Assembly: GCA_002168075.1 (NCBI GenBank)
Contig: NHCE01000005.1
Span: 321,021 to 378,579 of the forward strand
Source of the DNA: Rhizobiales bacterium TMED25
GTDB taxonomy: Bacteria > Pseudomonadota > Alphaproteobacteria > Rhizobiales > TMED25
Direction: 5' to 3'
DNA length: 57,559 nt
Positions 33,954 through 44,360 of the stretch are shown here, piece by piece. Both the position numbers and the translations under genes were made by a program. Under the pieces are notes generated by a model that worked only from the letters and a program-made list of their open reading frames with translations, made no database searches and had not been told where the DNA came from. Position 1 is the first letter of the stretch, and every line of letters begins with the position of its first letter.

Positions 33954-35920
33954 TTATACTTTTTGGGCAATTTTACAACTATTCGATTGTATTGTTTATG
34001 TATCTCTATTTCTCCATTAAAATATTCGATATATTTTTGTATTATTGTACTTTCAATATCACCCCGTGAATATATATATTCATCATTAATATCTTCCAAC
34101 GAATATTCATTTTCTATCAACTCATCTTGAAGATTAAAAACAAATTTATGACTTTTCTTCTCTAATTCAACAGTAACTTGAACTTTTACTTCCTTTAAAT
34201 CTTCAAAATTATTTTTTTTATTAAAAATTTTTATTACTCCGGCGAATATACGAGGTATACATTTTGTGTCTATGTATATTTTTGTTGTATTTTTGACATC
34301 TCTTTCTTCTATTTTAAAAGTATAATCTAGGAAATTGAGTTGATATAATTCCTCTTGAACTAGACTTAGGAATTTTTTTCGGGATATTTCTTGATATTTT
34401 AGAGAAATTTTTCCTGACTCTAAGGAAGTTATTTCAAGAATTTGATTGATTTGATATCTTAATTCATTTCCTGATTTCTTGATATTATATATATATTCTG
34501 AAGATCCTTTTTTTGCTTCCTTTGATATTCTATCTTCTAGTAATTCTGAAAATCCAATAATATTTTGAAGGGGAGCTCTGAGTTCATATGAAATATTATT
34601 CATAAAAATTGTTTTAATTTTATCTGCCTGAATGAGAGCCTCATTTTTCTCCTTTAGGGCTTCTTCAATTTTGAAACTATCTGTGATATCGGTAAATGTA
34701 TATAAGATTGACCCATCAGGTAGTATTGATGATTTATAATATATAGTCTTATCGTTATTATTATTTATAGTTCCACTATGATCCCGCCTTGTAATACCTG
34801 TTGAGACAATATTCGTATATATCTCATCAAATAAGTTTTTATTTATATCATTTGCAAGCGCATCTATAAGATGTTCTATATGTACTCCATCCATATTTAA
34901 CTTCATATTCCATAGTTCGTTAAATTTAGGATTTGTCAATTTAACCCTGCCATCAGTTCCAAATAAAGCAATACCCTCAGATAAGTTATCTATAGTTTGC
35001 TCTTGAATTGAACTCAAAAGCCTTGTTTCATTTTCAAGGGCTAGTCTATCAGTATGATTCTCAAAAATATGGGTCACGCCACCCAAAGGATTTGGTTGGG
35101 ATAAAACTCTTATCGCCCTTCCATCTGGCAAATACCACCATTGTTCTCTATTGTTTAGTGTCTTATATATATTTAATTGCTTCTTCTTCCATTCTGAGAA
35201 ATTTATTTGTGTTGGGATAAGATCCTTATATCTCATAGTATCTAATATATCGGATTCATTTGGTTTTTCCTTTAAATATTCCTCATCCATGGATGCAAAT
35301 TTTTTAAATGCCATATTAAAAAAAACTAGAGAGCCATCTTGTGCGTAAATTGCAACAGGATCTGTCAGTTGATTCATTAAATGAAGATTTGTTTCATTTT
35401 GCTTATTTAATATTTCTTCATGATTTTCCTCATTTGTTATATCAAGTGCTGAATAAATATTAGAGTTTTTTTTACAAATTTTATTAACTTTAAAAACGTG
35501 TTGTTTACCATCAATTACAACCTTTTCTTTTTGAGGGTAGAGTAAGCCAGTTTCATTATCACGTATTGGTATTAGTTGAAAATTATTATCAATAACCTCC
35601 TGAAAGTTATATTCATTACATAATTCAAGATAATTACTATTTATTTCAACTATCTTATTATTTTCTGTTACCCAACATATCTCATTTGATTTATGTATTT
35701 GGTATTTGTTGGTTAGTTTTATTTTCTTAAATTTTAGTCTAATAAGATAATTTCTAGCAATATTTAGATTTAGATATTTTTGGATATTTTTCGTATATGC
35801 AACACTGAATTTTAACTCATTTTTTTTAGAAATTATGATCATAATTGCAATCAAAATTGAGAGAGAAATCAAATAAACAAGATTTTTTGAGTCATTTAGA
35901 TAAATTAATATATTTTCCAT
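33950..35920 (-). CDS. divL: DivL-like PAS-domain histidine pseudokinase
   Basis: A 656-residue protein with an N-terminal membrane helix (about residues 14-31), two or three PAS-like domains (roughly 180-290 and 305-415) and a kinase-like C-terminus. In the dimerisation domain the expected His is Tyr445 (NNISYELRAPLQ), as in Caulobacter DivL. The ATPase part (about 520-656) lacks recognisable N, G1 and G2 boxes. DivL scaffolds and controls CckA in the cell cycle, so this copy probably has a signalling rather than catalytic role. Its place between ahcY and tsaE also fits DivL. No cckA or ctrA is in the window. Confidence 0.8.
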   Translation of the reverse strand: MENILIYLNDSKNLVYLISLSILIAIMIIISKKNELKFSVAYTKNIQKYLNLNIARNYLIRLKFKKIKLTNKYQIHKSNEICWVTENNKIVEINSNYLELCNEYNFQEVIDNNFQLIPIRDNETGLLYPQKEKVVIDGKQHVFKVNKICKKNSNIYSALDITNEENHEEILNKQNETNLHLMNQLTDPVAIYAQDGSLVFFNMAFKKFASMDEEYLKEKPNESDILDTMRYKDLIPTQINFSEWKKKQLNIYKTLNNREQWWYLPDGRAIRVLSQPNPLGGVTHIFENHTDRLALENETRLLSSIQEQTIDNLSEGIALFGTDGRVKLTNPKFNELWNMKLNMDGVHIEHLIDALANDINKNLFDEIYTNIVSTGITRRDHSGTINNNNDKTIYYKSSILPDGSILYTFTDITDSFKIEEALKEKNEALIQADKIKTIFMNNISYELRAPLQNIIGFSELLEDRISKEAKKGSSEYIYNIKKSGNELRYQINQILEITSLESGKISLKYQEISRKKFLSLVQEELYQLNFLDYTFKIEERDVKNTTKIYIDTKCIPRIFAGVIKIFNKKNNFEDLKEVKVQVTVELEKKSHKFVFNLQDELIENEYSLEDINDEYIYSRGDIESTIIQKYIEYFNGEIEIHKQYNRIVVKLPKKYK

Positions 35921-35929
35921 TATTAAATT

Positions 35930-35949
35930 TTATCAAAGTTTTTTGATAA
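35930..35949. other. hairpin between ahcY and the divL-like gene
   Basis: TTATCAAA (35930-35937) and TTTGATAA (35942-35949) form a perfect 8-bp stem around a 4-base loop in the 73-base spacer. On the minus strand it follows ahcY and has only a short A/T tail, so it might attenuate read-through from ahcY to divL. The U-tract is poor, so this is tentative. Confidence 0.35.
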
Positions 35950-35993
35950 GTTTAACATTAATTATAATTATGAAATAAAAAAAATAATTTAAT

Positions 35994-37385
35994 TTAATAT
36001 CTATAGTGTTCTGGTTTAAATGGACCATCCTGAGACACACCAATATACTCACTTTGTTCATCGTTTAACTTTGTCAGATGGACATCTAGTTTATGTAAAT
36101 GTAATTCAGCTACTTTCTCATCAAGATGTTTTGGAAGCATATATACTTGATTTTCATACTTCTCTTTATGTTTCCATAATTCAATTTGTGCCAAAACTTG
36201 ATTTGTAAACGATGCGCTCATTATAAAGCTCGGATGCCCAGTGGCACACCCAAGATTTACAAGCCTCCCCTCAGCTAGTAAAATAATTTTCTTACCATCC
36301 GGAAACTCAATTTCATCTACTTGTGCTTTTATGTTAGTCCATTTAAAGTTTTTTAGCTTTGAAACTTGAATCTCAGCATCAAAATGTCCAATATTACAGA
36401 CAATTGCTTGGTTTTTCATAATCCTCATATGCTCAAGTGTAATAATATCTCTATTTCCTGTAGCTGTTACAAAGATATCAGCAATTGAAGCTACTTCTTC
36501 CATAGTTCTAACCTCATAACCCTCTAAAGCTGCCTGAAGTGCGCATATAGGGTCTACTTCCGTTATTATGACTCGTGCACCAGAAGCTTTAAGTGATGAA
36601 GAACATCCTTTGCCAACATCGCCGTATCCTGCGACAACAACAACTTTTCCTGCAATCATTGTATCTGTTGCTCTTCTAATGCCGTCAACAAGACTCTCCC
36701 TACATCCATAAAGATTATCAAATTTAGATTTTGTTACTGAGTTATTGACATTAATTGCTGGAAAGGGAAGTGTACCTTTTTCTTCCATCATTTGTAATCT
36801 ATTCACACCAGTTGTTGTTTCTTCCGTAACACCAATTATCTTATCTCTAATATTTGTAAACCATTTTAGATCTTTACTTGCACGTTTTTTAATTTGTTCA
36901 AAAAGTATTTCCTCTTCCTCATTTTGAGGATTATCAAGAACTGTCTTATCTTGTTCATATCTTGCCCCTAAGATAATATAGATGGAGGCATCCCCTCCAT
37001 CATCTAAAATTAAATTTGGATTCCCATTTGGCCAATCAAAAATCTTATCCACAAATTCCCAGTATTCTTCTAAAGTTTCATTCTTAAATGCAAAAATTGG
37101 AATATTCATATTTGCGATAGCCGCTGCAGCATGATCCTGTGTAGAAAAAATATTACAAGATGCCCACCTTACTTCAGCACCAAGCTGAACAAGAGTTTCT
37201 ATTAATACAGCTGTCTGGATTGTCATATGCAGGCAGCCAACAATCTTAGCCCCAAGAAGCGGTTTCTCGTTTAAATACTCATTTCTTAAGGATATTAGTC
37301 CTGGCATTTCGTTTCTTGCAAGTTCCATCTCTTTATCTCCAAAACTAGATAAAGATATATCTTTTATTATAAAATCATTAAACAT
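35994..37385 (-). CDS. ahcY: adenosylhomocysteinase (SAH hydrolase)
   Basis: A 463-residue NAD-dependent enzyme that splits S-adenosylhomocysteine to adenosine and homocysteine. The Rossmann motif is [20 protein letters not shown], the substrate region has [13 protein letters not shown], and the C-terminus ends KPEHYRY as in the whole family. The length shows the roughly 40-residue insertion typical of proteobacterial forms. It is separated from chvG by 72 bases; the hprK and PTS genes usually found between them in alphaproteobacteria are absent. Confidence 0.98.
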   Translation of the reverse strand: MFNDFIIKDISLSSFGDKEMELARNEMPGLISLRNEYLNEKPLLGAKIVGCLHMTIQTAVLIETLVQLGAEVRWASCNIFSTQDHAAAAIANMNIPIFAFKNETLEEYWEFVDKIFDWPNGNPNLILDDGGDASIYIILGARYEQDKTVLDNPQNEEEEILFEQIKKRASKDLKWFTNIRDKIIGVTEETTTGVNRLQMMEEKGTLPFPAINVNNSVTKSKFDNLYGCRESLVDGIRRATDTMIAGKVVVVAGYGDVGKGCSSSLKASGARVIITEVDPICALQAALEGYEVRTMEEVASIADIFVTATGNRDIITLEHMRIMKNQAIVCNIGHFDAEIQVSKLKNFKWTNIKAQVDEIEFPDGKKIILLAEGRLVNLGCATGHPSFIMSASFTNQVLAQIELWKHKEKYENQVYMLPKHLDEKVAELHLHKLDVHLTKLNDEQSEYIGVSQDGPFKPEHYRY

Positions 37386-37457
37386 ATTTGCACTACCTCT
37401 GACACTATTAACTTTATCATTTAATACTTATACTAAATTTATATATCTTACAAAGCT

Positions 37458-39092
37458 TTATACTCTATATTTAGGTAATTTTATTTCAAATGTGGCTCCT
37501 TTTTTGGAGTATTTGAAATTATTTTTTACAGAGATGAGGCCATCATGAGACTCTATTATTTGCTTAGCTATTGATAGTCCCAGACCTGAATGTTTATTAT
37601 TCCCAGTGATTACTGGTCTATCTGTGTAAAATCTATCAAATATGCGATCAATTTTGGTACCTTTTATACCTCCAAATGAATCTGAAACAGTAATATAAAT
37701 ACTGCTAGGATCTGATCTTATGGCTACAGCAATTTCTTCTCCATTTGTAGAAAAGGATCTTGCATTATCAAATAAGTTTATAAAAACTTGATTTATCCTA
37801 TCTTTGTTAATTTTAGAGTAAAATTTAACTCCAGCACTTTCTACCTTTAAAAAAATTTTATTAGTAACTCCCCCAAAATTCTGCAGATTAATTAACTCTG
37901 ATAATATTTCTAGTAAGTCAACTATTTCTCTTTTCTCAATAGTTAGGGCCGTATCAAGTTTAGAAGTCTCTGATATGTCTGAAATTAATCGATCAATTCT
38001 ATCTATATCCTCATTTATAATTTCAATTAATTTTATTCTCTCTGATTTTTTCTTTATGACAGGGAATGCTTCAACTGCACTTTTTAAAGATGTTAATGGA
38101 TTTCTTAATTCATGGGCTACATCGGCTGAAAACTTTTCAATAATATCAATTCTATTATACAGGCTCGCTGTCATATCATTTAATGACCGTGATAGGTTTC
38201 CTATTTCATCTTTTCTATCACTAAAGTCAGGTATCTTATGTCTTCTATTTAAATTATTTCTGACGTCATCGGCGGCATCTGCAAGTTCCTTCACAGGTTT
38301 ACCAATTGTATATGATAAGACTAAGGAAAGTAGGATTGTAATAAAAGCTGCTACGATAAATACTTTTAAGATAGAAGCTCTTTCTTGATTAACTATCATA
38401 TCAATTGCATTATCTTGTGTTGAAAGGACTAAATAACCTATGATAGCTTTATATTTTTTTATTGGGACAGCTATGCTTACGACAGCTTGATTCTTTTCAT
38501 TTTCAGAAACAACAATATTATTAGATCCGTTTAGTGCATCGGAAAGCAAGTTAAAGTTAGTTGAGTACTTTAATCTATTCAAATTGTTAATACCTAATTT
38601 ATTAAGGGTATTTAGGTAAATATTTGTAAAAAAATTATTTTCTTTTGATAACTGAAGGTTATTTTTTTTTATATTTTTTCTAAGAAAAAACTCATTAGAG
38701 TCATGCATTTGCTTGTTATTTGAGTCATAAACTTGAGCACGAATCTTTTCTGGAATAATTAATTTAATAATTATATCTTCTAGGAGTTTTTTATTTATCG
38801 TGTAGTTTCTATATTGAATTATCCTTTGATCAAACCCCAAACCATTATCAATATTCGGATCTAGTAGAAATAGATTTGTTCTTTTGCTAGAGGTTGCACT
38901 GGTAGAAATGGTATTCGAAATAATCTGACTTTGTGTCTTCAAGGCCTCAATTTTTGCATCGATTAGTCCTTGTCTAAATTGATTAAGATATAAAATTCCA
39001 AAAACAAGCATCAATAAAGCAATTAGATTAAGAATGATTATTCTCTTTGATAAACTAATAGGGATTTTTCGTGATATGTTGAAAATTTTCAT
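37458..39092 (-). CDS. chvG: ChvG-type sensor histidine kinase
   Basis: A 544-residue membrane sensor kinase. Transmembrane helices at about 17-36 and 242-263 flank a large periplasmic sensor. A HAMP region (264-315) is followed by the His box FSADVAHELRNPLTS with His327, then N, G1 and G2 boxes (FINLFDNARSFS, SDSFGGIKG, HSGLGLSIAKQI). ChvG/ExoS in rhizobia senses acid and envelope stress. It is 27 bases downstream of its response regulator gene, in the order chvI-chvG, as in the family. Its signal here is unknown. Confidence 0.93.
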   Translation of the reverse strand: MKIFNISRKIPISLSKRIIILNLIALLMLVFGILYLNQFRQGLIDAKIEALKTQSQIISNTISTSATSSKRTNLFLLDPNIDNGLGFDQRIIQYRNYTINKKLLEDIIIKLIIPEKIRAQVYDSNNKQMHDSNEFFLRKNIKKNNLQLSKENNFFTNIYLNTLNKLGINNLNRLKYSTNFNLLSDALNGSNNIVVSENEKNQAVVSIAVPIKKYKAIIGYLVLSTQDNAIDMIVNQERASILKVFIVAAFITILLSLVLSYTIGKPVKELADAADDVRNNLNRRHKIPDFSDRKDEIGNLSRSLNDMTASLYNRIDIIEKFSADVAHELRNPLTSLKSAVEAFPVIKKKSERIKLIEIINEDIDRIDRLISDISETSKLDTALTIEKREIVDLLEILSELINLQNFGGVTNKIFLKVESAGVKFYSKINKDRINQVFINLFDNARSFSTNGEEIAVAIRSDPSSIYITVSDSFGGIKGTKIDRIFDRFYTDRPVITGNNKHSGLGLSIAKQIIESHDGLISVKNNFKYSKKGATFEIKLPKYRV

Positions 39093-39119
39093 ATTTAATT
39101 ATTAATAAATATTACAATA

Positions 39120-39803
39120 TTATTCGATTTTATAGCCAATACCATAAATTGTTTTAATGATATCGAAATTACTATCAAAGAATAAGAATTTTTTTCTTAT
39201 TCTTTTAATATGACTATCTATTGCTCTATCTTCCTTTTTTAGAGTCTCTTTGAATGCTTCATTTATTAAATCATCCCTACTTTTAATTATTCCTGGTCTA
39301 GATAATAAAGACTTTAAAATTGAGAACTCAGTTACAGTCAAATCGATATTATTTCCACGCCAGCTACAGGTCATTGTTTCATGATTAATATATAGATGCT
39401 TCAAACTATCACCAATCTGTGAGGTATTATCATCAGGTCTTATTGCGTTCCTTCTTAGTACAGATTTTATTCTTTCAATTAAAAGCTTTTGAGAAAAAGG
39501 TTTTCTAACATAATCATCTGCGCCAAGCCTGAGGCCTATAAGTTCATCCACCTCACTATCTTTAGATGTTAAGAATATTATAGGAACATTACTAAACCTT
39601 CTTATTTTATTATAAACTTCTAATCCATCTATTCTTGGCATCTTAATATCTAAAAGTATTATATCGGGGGATTTTTCTCTAACTTTTTCTATTGCAACTA
39701 AACCATTTGTATATGAATTTGTATCAAATCCAGAAGATTGTAAAACCATTTCGAGTGAAGTAATTATATTTTCGTCATCATCTATTAGAACAATTTTATG
39801 CAT
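39120..39803 (-). CDS. chvI: ChvI-type response regulator (OmpR family)
   Basis: A 227-residue response regulator. The receiver domain has acidic pocket Asp8-Asp10, phosphorylation site Asp52 (ILLDIKMPRIDG) and the conserved KPF near residue 105. The C-terminal winged-helix DNA-binding domain spans about 130-227 (LTVTEFSILKSLLSRPG, DSHIKRIRKKF). It partners with ChvG encoded downstream. It diverges from pckA across 87-99 bp, the arrangement found in rhizobia. Confidence 0.95.
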   Translation of the reverse strand: MHKIVLIDDDENIITSLEMVLQSSGFDTNSYTNGLVAIEKVREKSPDIILLDIKMPRIDGLEVYNKIRRFSNVPIIFLTSKDSEVDELIGLRLGADDYVRKPFSQKLLIERIKSVLRRNAIRPDDNTSQIGDSLKHLYINHETMTCSWRGNNIDLTVTEFSILKSLLSRPGIIKSRDDLINEAFKETLKKEDRAIDSHIKRIRKKFLFFDSNFDIIKTIYGIGYKIE

Positions 39804-39902
39804 TTCTCACCAACTTCATTGACTACATTTAAATAACTATTATATTAACTTAGATTAAATAATTATCAATAATCTACAAGACTAATTCAGTTGGGGGAAC
39901 TA

Positions 39903-41480
39903 TTGGGCACAGAAGTTGATAGGAGCTACCTAAAACAAGCAAAGAAAATTCATCTAAATAATACAGCTGCCGAATTAATGCAATTAGCGTCTGTATACAA
40001 TGAAGGTATACTTACAGTGGATGGTTCATTTTCTGTAGATACAGGAAAGCACACTGGTAGATCGCCAAAAGATAAACATATCATAGCTGATGAAGCAACA
40101 CTTGATAATGTTTGGTGGGAAAACAATGCCAAGATTGAAAGAGATAAATTCAATTTACTTGAGAATGATATGCTGGATCATATGAATGGTAAAAATTTAT
40201 TTATACAAGATTTATATGCTGGAACAGATCCTAAAGAAAAAATTAAAGTTAGAATAATCACAGAATTTGCATGGCAAGCATTATTCATACAGCACCTATT
40301 AATACTACCAGCAAGATCAGAACAAGAAGAGTTTAAAGAGGATCTTTTAATAATTGATCTACCTTCGTTCACGACTACCCCAGAGAAGTATGGTGTGAGA
40401 ACAGAAACTACTATTGCATGTGATTTCACGAATAATAAAATTCTTATTGCTGGAACATATTATGCAGGTGAGATAAAAAAATCAGTATTTACATACTTCA
40501 ATTATACATTGCCACCTAAAGGAATATTCCCTATGCATTGTTCTGCAAATAGCGATTATAGAGGGAAAAATACTGCAATATTTTTTGGTCTTTCAGGCAC
40601 GGGGAAGACAACTCTCTCAGCAGACCCAGATAGACTTCTAATCGGTGATGACGAGCATGGCTGGACAACCAAGGGAGTCTTTAATTTTGAAGATGGATCC
40701 TATGCAAAAGCAATCAATCTCTCAAAAGAAGCGGAGCCACAAATATACAATGCAGTTAGAAGATTCACAACAGTATTAGAGAATGTTATTGTTGATCAGG
40801 AAACACGGGAGCTAAATTTTAATGATGATAGCCTTACCGAGAATACAAGAGCTGCATTCCCAATGTCATTTGTGGGAGATAATGTGTCGAAAGACGGGAT
40901 GGCAGATATTCCAACCACAATAATTATGTTAACTTGTGATGCATTCGGAGTGATGCCTCCAATTTCAAAGCTTAACTCTAAGCAAGCTGTTTATCATTTC
41001 TTATCAGGTTATACTGCAAAAGTTGCAGGTACTGAGAGAGGTGTTGTAGATCCTTCTGCAACATTTTCAACTTGCTTTGCTGCACCATTTTTACCCAGAC
41101 ATCCAATTGTTTACGGTAGGCTCCTTAAGGAAAATATGGAGAAGTATAATGTCCAAACATGGCTCATAAATACTGGATGGAGTGGAGGTCCAGCTGGAGT
41201 TGGTCAACGAATGCCAATACAGCTGACAAGAAGATTATTAAGGTCTGCGCTTTCAGGAGAACTTGATGGAGTTGAGATGAGGGAAGATACATTTTTTAAA
41301 TTAATGGTCCCAGTTTCAATCAACGGTGATACCAGTTATCTTAATCCAATAGATACTTGGTCTAATAAGGATGATTTTGATAAGCAGGCAAGAAAATTAG
41401 TAGGCATGTTCATCGAAAACTTTCGTAACTTTGAAGGTGAAGTTGATAATGATATTATATCATCCGGTCCAACTCTCTAA
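39903..41480 (+). CDS. pckA: phosphoenolpyruvate carboxykinase (ATP)
   Basis: A gluconeogenic enzyme of about 525 residues that makes PEP from oxaloacetate. It contains GKHTGRSPKDKHI, MHCSANSDYRGK, the P-loop FGLSGTGKTTLSADPD and RLLIGDDEHGW, and NTGWSGGPAGVG near the C-terminal end. I prefer the TTG at 39903 because GGGGGA lies about 5 bases before it; a TTG at 39891 is four codons longer and lacks such a site. It diverges from chvI, as in other alphaproteobacteria, and converges with polA with 11 bases between stops. Confidence 0.96.
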   Translation: MGTEVDRSYLKQAKKIHLNNTAAELMQLASVYNEGILTVDGSFSVDTGKHTGRSPKDKHIIADEATLDNVWWENNAKIERDKFNLLENDMLDHMNGKNLFIQDLYAGTDPKEKIKVRIITEFAWQALFIQHLLILPARSEQEEFKEDLLIIDLPSFTTTPEKYGVRTETTIACDFTNNKILIAGTYYAGEIKKSVFTYFNYTLPPKGIFPMHCSANSDYRGKNTAIFFGLSGTGKTTLSADPDRLLIGDDEHGWTTKGVFNFEDGSYAKAINLSKEAEPQIYNAVRRFTTVLENVIVDQETRELNFNDDSLTENTRAAFPMSFVGDNVSKDGMADIPTTIIMLTCDAFGVMPPISKLNSKQAVYHFLSGYTAKVAGTERGVVDPSATFSTCFAAPFLPRHPIVYGRLLKENMEKYNVQTWLINTGWSGGPAGVGQRMPIQLTRRLLRSALSGELDGVEMREDTFFKLMVPVSINGDTSYLNPIDTWSNKDDFDKQARKLVGMFIENFRNFEGEVDNDIISSGPTL

Positions 41481-41491
41481 TTACCTTCCAT

Positions 41492-44269
41492 CTAGCCCCA
41501 ACTTTTGGATACTTTAATATCTACCTTTAATGGAACAGAAAAATTGATTAGGGGTTCCGTAGCATTTTCCATATTCTCAATAATTAGGTTTTCCATTGCT
41601 TGTGTTTCATCACTAGGAACCTCAAATATAAGCTCATCGTGAATTTGTAAAATCATCTTAGATTGCATATTATCATTTTCTATCTTCTGTTGAATTTTTA
41701 TCATCGCTCTTTTAATTATGTCAGCTGCAGAACCTTGAATTGGTGCATTTATTGCAGCTCTTTCATTAAAAGATCTTACAGGATGATTTTTAGAGTTTAT
41801 TTCAGGAAAGTGGCATCTGCGGCCAAAAATCGTTGTTACATATTCATTAATTTTTGCAGAATCAATTGTAATATTCATGTATTCTTTAATACCCGGAAAT
41901 CTCTTAAAATACTCATTAATGAATTCTTGGGAATCTTTTCGAGAAATTCTTATTTGCTTTGATAATCCGAAAGCTGATATTCCATATATAATTCCAAAAT
42001 TTATAGCTTTTGCTCTATATCTATGCATCTCTGTTACTTCATCTATTGGAATATTAAATATTGTAGAGGCTGTAATTTTATGTATATCTAGATTATCCTG
42101 GAACGCATTTTGAAGTTGATCAATCTTCGCAACATGCGATAAAACTCTTAATTCAATTTGGCTATAATCGGCTGATATAAATGAATTATTTTTTTCTGGG
42201 ATGAAAGCCGATCTTATCATCCTACCTTCTGCTGTTCTAATAGGTATATTTTGCAGATTTGGATTTGAAGAAGAAAGCCTACCTGTAGAGGTAAGTGCTT
42301 GCGAGAATTTTGTATGTATTCTCCCTGTAGCTTGGTTTATAAAATTTGGGAGACTGTCTGTATAAGTGCTTTTAAGTTTTGTTAATTGTCTCCACTCTAT
42401 GATTTTGTCAGCAATAGTGTGCCCCATTAAAGATAAATCTTCTAAAATTTCTATACCAGTTGCCCATGACCCACTCTTAGTTTTCTTTGCTCCATCCAAT
42501 TTTAGAATATTAAACAGAACTTCACCCAATTGTTTTGGGCTCGCTATATTAAAGTCTAAACCTGCAATAGAATGGATTTCTTGCTCAAGCATTTTAATAC
42601 GAATATCAAATTTTTCTGATAGCACTCGAAGATCAGCGATATCTATTTTTATACCATTATTTTCCATTTCAAATAACGATGAGACCAGAGGTTTTTCAAT
42701 GATTTCATATATTTGTATTGCCCCATTTTTTAATAGATCAATCTTTAAGATATTCCATAATTTGTAAATTACTCCAGCTCTGTAAGTATTTTTATAATCA
42801 CCCTCCTCTCTCCTAATAACATTATTGATAGTTTCCAATGGAATATTTATTTTATTTTGGTATGCAATAGTTAGAGAATTGAAGTCATGTTTTATTTTGC
42901 CATTATTTATAGTATAAGACATCAGTGATAAGTCATCGAAAGATTGAATAGAGATCTTTTCCTTACGAAAAAAAGATAAATAATATTTATAATCATAAAA
43001 AATTTTATTTATGGCTGGGTCTTCTAATAGTTTTTTTATTTCAATTAAAACTTCTTGATATAAGATTTTTGACTCTTTATCATTATTGATCTCTATAATA
43101 TATAAATCAATCCCATTTTGCGTCAAAACTATCTTATTAATTCTATTATCATCAATTTCCATATCAATGCATATAGACTCTGCATTAATAGTTTCTTTAA
43201 TAGCATTTCTTATCTCCTCTATTGATTTTAGATCATGGGTAATCTCCAAATTTTCTATTATTTCCTTCGCATTATTTATTGACGATTTTGAGAAGTTTTT
43301 CTCCTTATTAATATTCGGTAATAACTCAGGGCTTGGTATTTTTTGAGATTCCTGAGAAAAAGAATTATCTATTCTATTAATGAGGTTAGTAAGCTCCATT
43401 TCTCTCGAAAATGAGATTATTTTCTCATAATTAATAGGAATATTTTCTAAGTCATCGATGTTTGTGATAATAGGTGAAGATATATCAAGTAGTGCCAGTT
43501 TATAGGATAACCTTGCGTTATCAGAGAAATCAATAATATTTTCTCTTCGTTTATTTTGCTTTATATTTTCAGCATTTGTTAATAGGTCTTCCAATGATCC
43601 ATATTCATTAATTAATTCTGCTGCAATTTTAATACCTATACCTGGTACACCTGGTATGTTATCTGTTGAGTCCCCCGCAAGGGCTTGAACATCTACAACT
43701 TTTTCTGGATAAACTCCAAATTTTTCAAATACTCCCTCTCTATCAATGAATCTCTCTCTACCCGGCATGGGATCATACATTTGAACATTATCATTAATCA
43801 ATTGCATAAGGTCTTTATCACCTGAAATAATAATAGTCTTTGCACTATGCTTTGTTGCTATTTTTGAATAGGTTGCAATAACGTCATCTGCCTCATAACC
43901 AGCAAGAGAAATTGATTTAATATTAAAAGCCTCAACAGCTCTATGTATTATTGGAAATTGAGGTATTAAATCATCTGGAGGAGCATCTCTATTTGCTTTA
44001 TATAATGGATAAATATCATTTCTGAAAGTCTTTTCTTTTGTATCAAAAATTACTGCAATATGACTGGGCTGGATTCCATCAATGCCATTATTAATTATTT
44101 TCCACATCATATTACAAAAAGCCATAACGGCCCCTGTGGGAGTTCCGTCTGATTTAGCAAAGTTATTACCTCTTTTTTGAGAAGCTCTTAGCATAGCAAA
44201 ATAGGCTCTAAAGATAAATGTAGAACCATCAATTAGAAATAATGTAGAATTAGAGTTGATCTTTGACAT
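41492..44269 (-). CDS. polA: DNA polymerase I
   Basis: A 925-residue Pol I. The 5'-3' nuclease domain fills about residues 1-290 (LIDGSTFIFRAYFAM, GDKDLMQLI, DSTDNIPGVPGIG). A 3'-5' exonuclease-like domain spans about 340-530 with the ExoI DME pair, but the ExoIII motif reads YRAGV (496-500), so its usual Asp (501 in E. coli) is Val500. The polymerase domain follows with SADYSQIELRVLSH, the O helix MHRYRAKAINFGIIYG and ILQIHDELIFEVP. Proofreading may be weakened or lost; polymerase and 5' nuclease look intact. Confidence 0.97.
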   Translation of the reverse strand: MSKINSNSTLFLIDGSTFIFRAYFAMLRASQKRGNNFAKSDGTPTGAVMAFCNMMWKIINNGIDGIQPSHIAVIFDTKEKTFRNDIYPLYKANRDAPPDDLIPQFPIIHRAVEAFNIKSISLAGYEADDVIATYSKIATKHSAKTIIISGDKDLMQLINDNVQMYDPMPGRERFIDREGVFEKFGVYPEKVVDVQALAGDSTDNIPGVPGIGIKIAAELINEYGSLEDLLTNAENIKQNKRRENIIDFSDNARLSYKLALLDISSPIITNIDDLENIPINYEKIISFSREMELTNLINRIDNSFSQESQKIPSPELLPNINKEKNFSKSSINNAKEIIENLEITHDLKSIEEIRNAIKETINAESICIDMEIDDNRINKIVLTQNGIDLYIIEINNDKESKILYQEVLIEIKKLLEDPAINKIFYDYKYYLSFFRKEKISIQSFDDLSLMSYTINNGKIKHDFNSLTIAYQNKINIPLETINNVIRREEGDYKNTYRAGVIYKLWNILKIDLLKNGAIQIYEIIEKPLVSSLFEMENNGIKIDIADLRVLSEKFDIRIKMLEQEIHSIAGLDFNIASPKQLGEVLFNILKLDGAKKTKSGSWATGIEILEDLSLMGHTIADKIIEWRQLTKLKSTYTDSLPNFINQATGRIHTKFSQALTSTGRLSSSNPNLQNIPIRTAEGRMIRSAFIPEKNNSFISADYSQIELRVLSHVAKIDQLQNAFQDNLDIHKITASTIFNIPIDEVTEMHRYRAKAINFGIIYGISAFGLSKQIRISRKDSQEFINEYFKRFPGIKEYMNITIDSAKINEYVTTIFGRRCHFPEINSKNHPVRSFNERAAINAPIQGSAADIIKRAMIKIQQKIENDNMQSKMILQIHDELIFEVPSDETQAMENLIIENMENATEPLINFSVPLKVDIKVSKSWG

Positions 44270-44360
44270 TTGTTCAGAGTTATTTATATATTAAATAAAT
44301 TATTATATTTTAAGACTACTACGAGTATTAAAAAAAGAAAATAAAAATACATTGAATCAT

